Positions 6,808 through 9,453 of a stretch of 9,453 bases of DNA are shown here, in pieces; the stretch's first letter is position 1; each line of letters opens with the position of its first letter. The notes under the pieces are model-generated. The model made no database searches. It worked only from the letters and a program-made list of their open reading frames with translations, and was not told the origin of the DNA. The DNA comes from Cyclobacteriaceae bacterium (lineage in GTDB: Bacteria > Bacteroidota > Bacteroidia > Cytophagales > Cyclobacteriaceae). The position numbers and the translations under genes are program-made. Location: assembly GCA_015492915.1 (NCBI GenBank), contig WGED01000682.1, positions 1 to 9,453 on the forward strand, given 5' to 3'.

Positions 6808-6827
6808 ATTGTTTTTAAATAAACAAT
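6808..6827. promoter_or_regulatory. Palindrome at the upstream promoter position of the SDR gene
   Basis: ATTGTTT (6808-6814) and AAACAAT (6821-6827) form a perfect 7-bp inverted repeat with a 6-bp AT-rich centre. Its right end is 8 bp before the -7 element TATATTTG. It covers the -33 region and so is placed like an operator for a dimeric regulator. It lies in the shared 198-bp region between two divergent genes and could control either. Confidence 0.4.
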
Positions 6828-6835
6828 ACCACACC

Positions 6836-6843
6836 TATATTTG
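6836..6843 (+). promoter_or_regulatory. Bacteroidota-type -7 promoter element for the SDR gene
   Basis: TATATTTG is an exact match to the TAnnTTTG consensus used by the main sigma factor of Bacteroidota, 23 bp before the ATG at 6867. The -33 element is weak: the nearest TTG (6809-6811) is 24 bp upstream, somewhat far. No equally good element was found for the divergent minus-strand gene. Confidence 0.55.
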
Positions 6844-6866
6844 CCTTACTTTTTTACTGCTTTTTT

Positions 6867-7658
6867 ATGGATTTGAAAAATGATTATGCACTGGTAACCG
6901 GCGCCAGTATGGGAATCGGCCGGGCAATATCAAGAGAACTCGCAAGGCGTGGTATAAATGTGCTGCTCGTGGCGCTTGACACCCCTGAGTTGCAAAAGGC
7001 GCTAAGTTATATTAAAGTTAATTTCTCTGTAAAAGTTGATGCATTAGGCATTGACCTTACGGAGCGAGGCTGTGGAAAAGTTGTGCATGACTGGTGTCGC
7101 GAGCAGGGGTATGTTGTCAGGTATTTAATTAATAATGCAGGCTTCGGCGAAGGAGGATACTTTGAAAATGTCCCGATGGATGTGTACCATACAATGATGG
7201 ACCTCAATGTAAAAGCTTATGTTTCCCTGATCCATGCTTTTCTTCCCGATATGAAAAAAAAGAGAAATTGTCATATCATGAACACCAGCAGCATGGAGGC
7301 AATCTTCCCACTGCCTTATAAGGCTGTGTACACCGGTACCAAGAATTTTATTTATTCCTATTCCATGGCGCTCAGTCAAGAGGTAAAGCGCTACGGCGTA
7401 AAGATCAGCATTCTTTGTCCGGGACCGGTTGTCACCAATGAGAGCGGACTCAGGAGGTTAAGGGCGCAAGGGAAAAAAGCTCAGTTAATGGTGCTGATGC
7501 CCGAAGATGTCGCAGAAATTGCTGTGCCGAGGATGCTGAAAGGGAAGCTCGAAATATTTCCCGGGAAAGTAAACTGGATACTGGCAAATCTGTTTGCGTG
7601 GATACCTATCAGGTTAAAAATACGCGCGCTCGAAAAAATATTCAGGGTTTATAAATAA
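6867..7658 (+). CDS. Short-chain dehydrogenase/reductase (SDR) family oxidoreductase
   Basis: A 263-residue classical SDR, the usual length. The cofactor motif TGASMGIG (11-18) opens the Rossmann fold, and NNAG is at 89-92. The active site is complete: Asn115 (DLNVKAY), Ser141 or Ser142 (NTSSMEA), Tyr155 and Lys159 (YTGTK). CPGPVVT (184-190) is the usual loop after beta 6. Val-Ala-Leu-Asp at the end of beta 2 does not clearly choose NAD or NADP. The hydrophobic stretch near the C-terminus (236-247) and basic tail recall SDRs of the DltE/YqjQ type that act on lipid-like substrates, but the substrate is unknown. It is transcribed alone from a TATATTTG promoter, with a terminator-like repeat behind it. 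Confidence 0.92.
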   Translation: MDLKNDYALVTGASMGIGRAISRELARRGINVLLVALDTPELQKALSYIKVNFSVKVDALGIDLTERGCGKVVHDWCREQGYVVRYLINNAGFGEGGYFENVPMDVYHTMMDLNVKAYVSLIHAFLPDMKKKRNCHIMNTSSMEAIFPLPYKAVYTGTKNFIYSYSMALSQEVKRYGVKISILCPGPVVTNESGLRRLRAQGKKAQLMVLMPEDVAEIAVPRMLKGKLEIFPGKVNWILANLFAWIPIRLKIRALEKIFRVYK

Positions 7659-7671
7659 AGGTGAGAGGAAT

Positions 7672-7722
7672 AATCAATTGCTGTAACGGTGAAAGTTCAT
7701 GGATTATCTTCAGTAATTGATT
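7672..7722 (+). terminator. Terminator-like inverted repeat after the SDR gene
   Basis: AATCAATTGCTG (7672-7683) pairs with CAGTAATTGATT (7711-7722) over 12 positions with one G-T wobble, around a 27-nt loop. It begins 14 bp past the SDR stop and is followed by TT. The large loop, AT-rich stem and short T-run make it a weak intrinsic terminator at best. Confidence 0.35.
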
Positions 7723-7731
7723 TTCATGGAT
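7696..7731. repeat. 9-bp direct repeat upstream of the large hypothetical gene
   Basis: TTCATGGAT occurs at 7696-7704 and again at 7723-7731, 27 bp apart start to start, in the 108-bp gap between the SDR and the next gene. It could be a paired regulator site or chance; it overlaps the loop and end of the inverted repeat at 7672-7722. Confidence 0.25.
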
Positions 7732-7766
7732 AAATAGTTATTTTTCTGTCTTCCTTTTACTTTTAC

Positions 7767-9453
7767 ATGAATAAAACCACAAATATGGATATTAAAACAG
7801 GAGAGCGTAGCAAGGCCCAGGAGGCACGGGCAGCCATTGAGCGGCTTTATATCATTATGCGCCATCTTTTTATTCGGGGCAGTTACAAGCCAATGGGTAT
7901 ATCTGGCAGCTCTATTATCAAAGCGTTATTGATTCTGAAACCGGAAATCTATGGAACAATTGCCGATGAGGACAAAGTAGAGATTGACGGGTTGCTGTAT
8001 GTAATCGACCGGCTGCCGCGCGGAATTGAGGAATGTCGCCAGATCAACCTGATTTCCCGCGAAGGATATGAAAATTCAGGATTTAAGGTGATCATCCCCG
8101 CCAAGAGAAGACGAAACTGTTACAGAGTGGACAAAGACCAGATGTTCATTGAACTAACGAGGGGCCGCAGCGATATTTACGATATTCTCACGCATTTGAC
8201 TTTCCTTTTTATTGAATCCGAAAAGATTAGAAGACATGCCATAGATCACAAAGGTCGTAAAACGCTGGCCTGGCAAAAGCTGGAAGAGATAGTGAGCAGG
8301 AGTGATAAGCATCAGAAATACAGCAAAGAACAGGGCTTCGCGCATCTTAGTGTGCTCATGGGGCGCACATTCGACGAGGTTGTGCAGGGGTATGAAAAAT
8401 TTGCTTCTTCGCCTGACAGGAATTCACTCTTTCATATTATCTATTGGATGGGGAAGGTGTCCATTGACGAGCGGACTAAAAATCTTTCCCGCGAGATCAC
8501 TTTCTCTCCGACACTGAGGGAGCGGATTGGACACCACACGTATGGAGAGAAATGGGCGTCCAAGATTAAGAGATATCTGTTTGAACATGGCCTCCTGGAG
8601 CGCCCTGTGCATATTATTAGTGCCAATTTGCATAGTTTTGTCAATGCGCTCTATGCCTATCCGGTACTGGCAAAGAAAAACGAAAGTATTGAGGTCCTGG
8701 CGAAAAAGCTGGCAAAGGAGGAGAACAAGGGGATGCAGAAAAAGGTCATGAATTTTGCACGAAAACATGGCATGACCGAGATCGAAGACACTTCAGGCAC
8801 CAATATCACCGTTCAAATCATTGACAGTAAGCTGTTACCCCTCCGGCACTTGTCGCCGGAATTGAGCATCAACGAAAAAAGGATAAAAAAAGAGCAACCT
8901 GTATTGCTGATCATGGACTATGCCTTTGGTGAGCAGGCCTATGAAACCATGGACGAGTTGCTTAAATTTTACGAGACTGATGAAGGAACACGGTATCCCA
9001 TCAACATACATTCCGTCTCTATTATGGGCAAGGCAGGCATCCTTGAAGGGGGTAAAGGCGATATCATCGTGCCGACGGCCCATGTGTTTGAAGGTACGGC
9101 AGATAACTATCCGATTGAGAACGAACTGAAAAAGGAGGACTTTGAGAATGTGGGCGTATTGGTGGCTGAGGGCACCATGGTCTCGGTGCTCGGCACCAGC
9201 CTCCAGAATGTAGATGTGCTGCGGTATTTCATGAAATCTTCATGGCGTGCTGTCGGGCTTGAAATGGAAGGGGCGCATTATCAAAAAGCGATCCAGTCGG
9301 CATCGAAGATCAGGCGAAGCATCCGTGAAGACGTTGTGGTTCGCTATGCCTACTACGCTTCGGACAATCCCTTGCTCACCAGTAAGACACTGGCTTCCGG
9401 CAGCCTCGGCATGGAAGGCGTGAAACCTACCTATGCCATCAGTGTGCAGATAC
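7767..9453 (+). CDS. Large conserved hypothetical protein (DUF6909-like) with nucleoside-phosphorylase-like C-terminal part, cut by window edge
   Basis: An open frame of 562 residues runs from ATG 7767 to the right edge; an in-frame ATG at 7785 is the alternative start. I recall similar Bacteroidota proteins annotated as DUF6909, but cannot confirm it here. Residues 1 to about 370 are a soluble, mixed alpha-helical and charged region with no motif I recognise. From about 378 the sequence resembles the nucleoside phosphorylase/nucleosidase fold: LLIMDYAFG (380-388), MGKAGILEGGKGDIIVP (420-436), FEGTADNYP (441-449), VGLEMEGAH (496-504) and YYASDNPL (529-536). The EMEG and SD motifs match those holding the ribose-binding Glu (Glu501) and the catalytic Asp (Asp533) of MTA/SAH and AMP nucleosidases. 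There is no signal peptide, so it is cytoplasmic. The reaction is unknown. GC appears higher than in neighbouring genes. Confidence 0.8.
   Translation, partial: MNKTTNMDIKTGERSKAQEARAAIERLYIIMRHLFIRGSYKPMGISGSSIIKALLILKPEIYGTIADEDKVEIDGLLYVIDRLPRGIEECRQINLISREGYENSGFKVIIPAKRRRNCYRVDKDQMFIELTRGRSDIYDILTHLTFLFIESEKIRRHAIDHKGRKTLAWQKLEEIVSRSDKHQKYSKEQGFAHLSVLMGRTFDEVVQGYEKFASSPDRNSLFHIIYWMGKVSIDERTKNLSREITFSPTLRERIGHHTYGEKWASKIKRYLFEHGLLERPVHIISANLHSFVNALYAYPVLAKKNESIEVLAKKLAKEENKGMQKKVMNFARKHGMTEIEDTSGTNITVQIIDSKLLPLRHLSPELSINEKRIKKEQPVLLIMDYAFGEQAYETMDELLKFYETDEGTRYPINIHSVSIMGKAGILEGGKGDIIVPTAHVFEGTADNYPIENELKKEDFENVGVLVAEGTMVSVLGTSLQNVDVLRYFMKSSWRAVGLEMEGAHYQKAIQSASKIRRSIREDVVVRYAYYASDNPLLTSKTLASGSLGMEGVKPTYAISVQI

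Noticed and set aside
8424..8768. Minus-strand open frame of 114 codons
   Set aside because: It is antisense to the long plus-strand hypothetical gene and has no domain features; other small frames in 8154-9129 are rejected for the same reason.

Overview
The window looks like chromosomal DNA from a member of the Bacteroidota, perhaps Bacteroidales/Marinilabiliales-like. The reasons are moderate-to-low GC, start codons without Shine-Dalgarno sequences, one clean TAnnTTTG-type -7 promoter element, a TPR-plus-histidine-kinase fusion typical of the phylum, and a large Bacteroidota-type conserved hypothetical protein. The species cannot be read from the sequence.

Layout. Positions 1 to 6668 are all minus strand. 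Read in the direction of transcription (high to low coordinates) they hold: (i) a small multi-pass membrane protein resembling ferric-reductase-like transmembrane domains, followed 28 bp later by a thioredoxin/glutaredoxin-fold lipoprotein with a CxxC motif, probably one operon; (ii) a 372-bp non-coding stretch rich in inverted repeats, with a MITE-like element of about 193 bp at 5337-5529; (iii) an FAD/NAD(P)-dependent oxidoreductase of the adrenodoxin reductase/GltD type; (iv) a sensor histidine kinase with a TPR-rich extracytoplasmic half; (v) a uroporphyrinogen-decarboxylase-family methyltransferase followed by a cognate corrinoid (B12-binding) protein that runs off the left edge. A divergent promoter region of 198 bp (6669-6866) leads to the plus-strand genes: a short-chain dehydrogenase, a terminator-like inverted repeat, and a long conserved hypothetical protein with a nucleoside-phosphorylase-like C-terminal part, cut off by the right edge.

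How the genes may work together. The URO-D-family protein and the corrinoid protein form a standard corrinoid-dependent methyl-transfer pair; the substrate methyltransferase and the corrinoid-reactivating protein are not in the window. The membrane protein and CxxC lipoprotein suggest redox work at or outside the inner membrane. The FAD oxidoreductase is separated from them by the repeat-rich gap, so a link is only suggestive. No response regulator lies beside the kinase. No rRNA, tRNA, CRISPR array, transposase or phage gene was seen.

Most worth a second look: the MITE-like element, the nucleoside-phosphorylase-like C-terminus of the last gene, the Zn-ligand change in the URO-D-family protein, the altered FAD-binding glycine motif in the oxidoreductase, and a palindrome placed just upstream of the dehydrogenase promoter.
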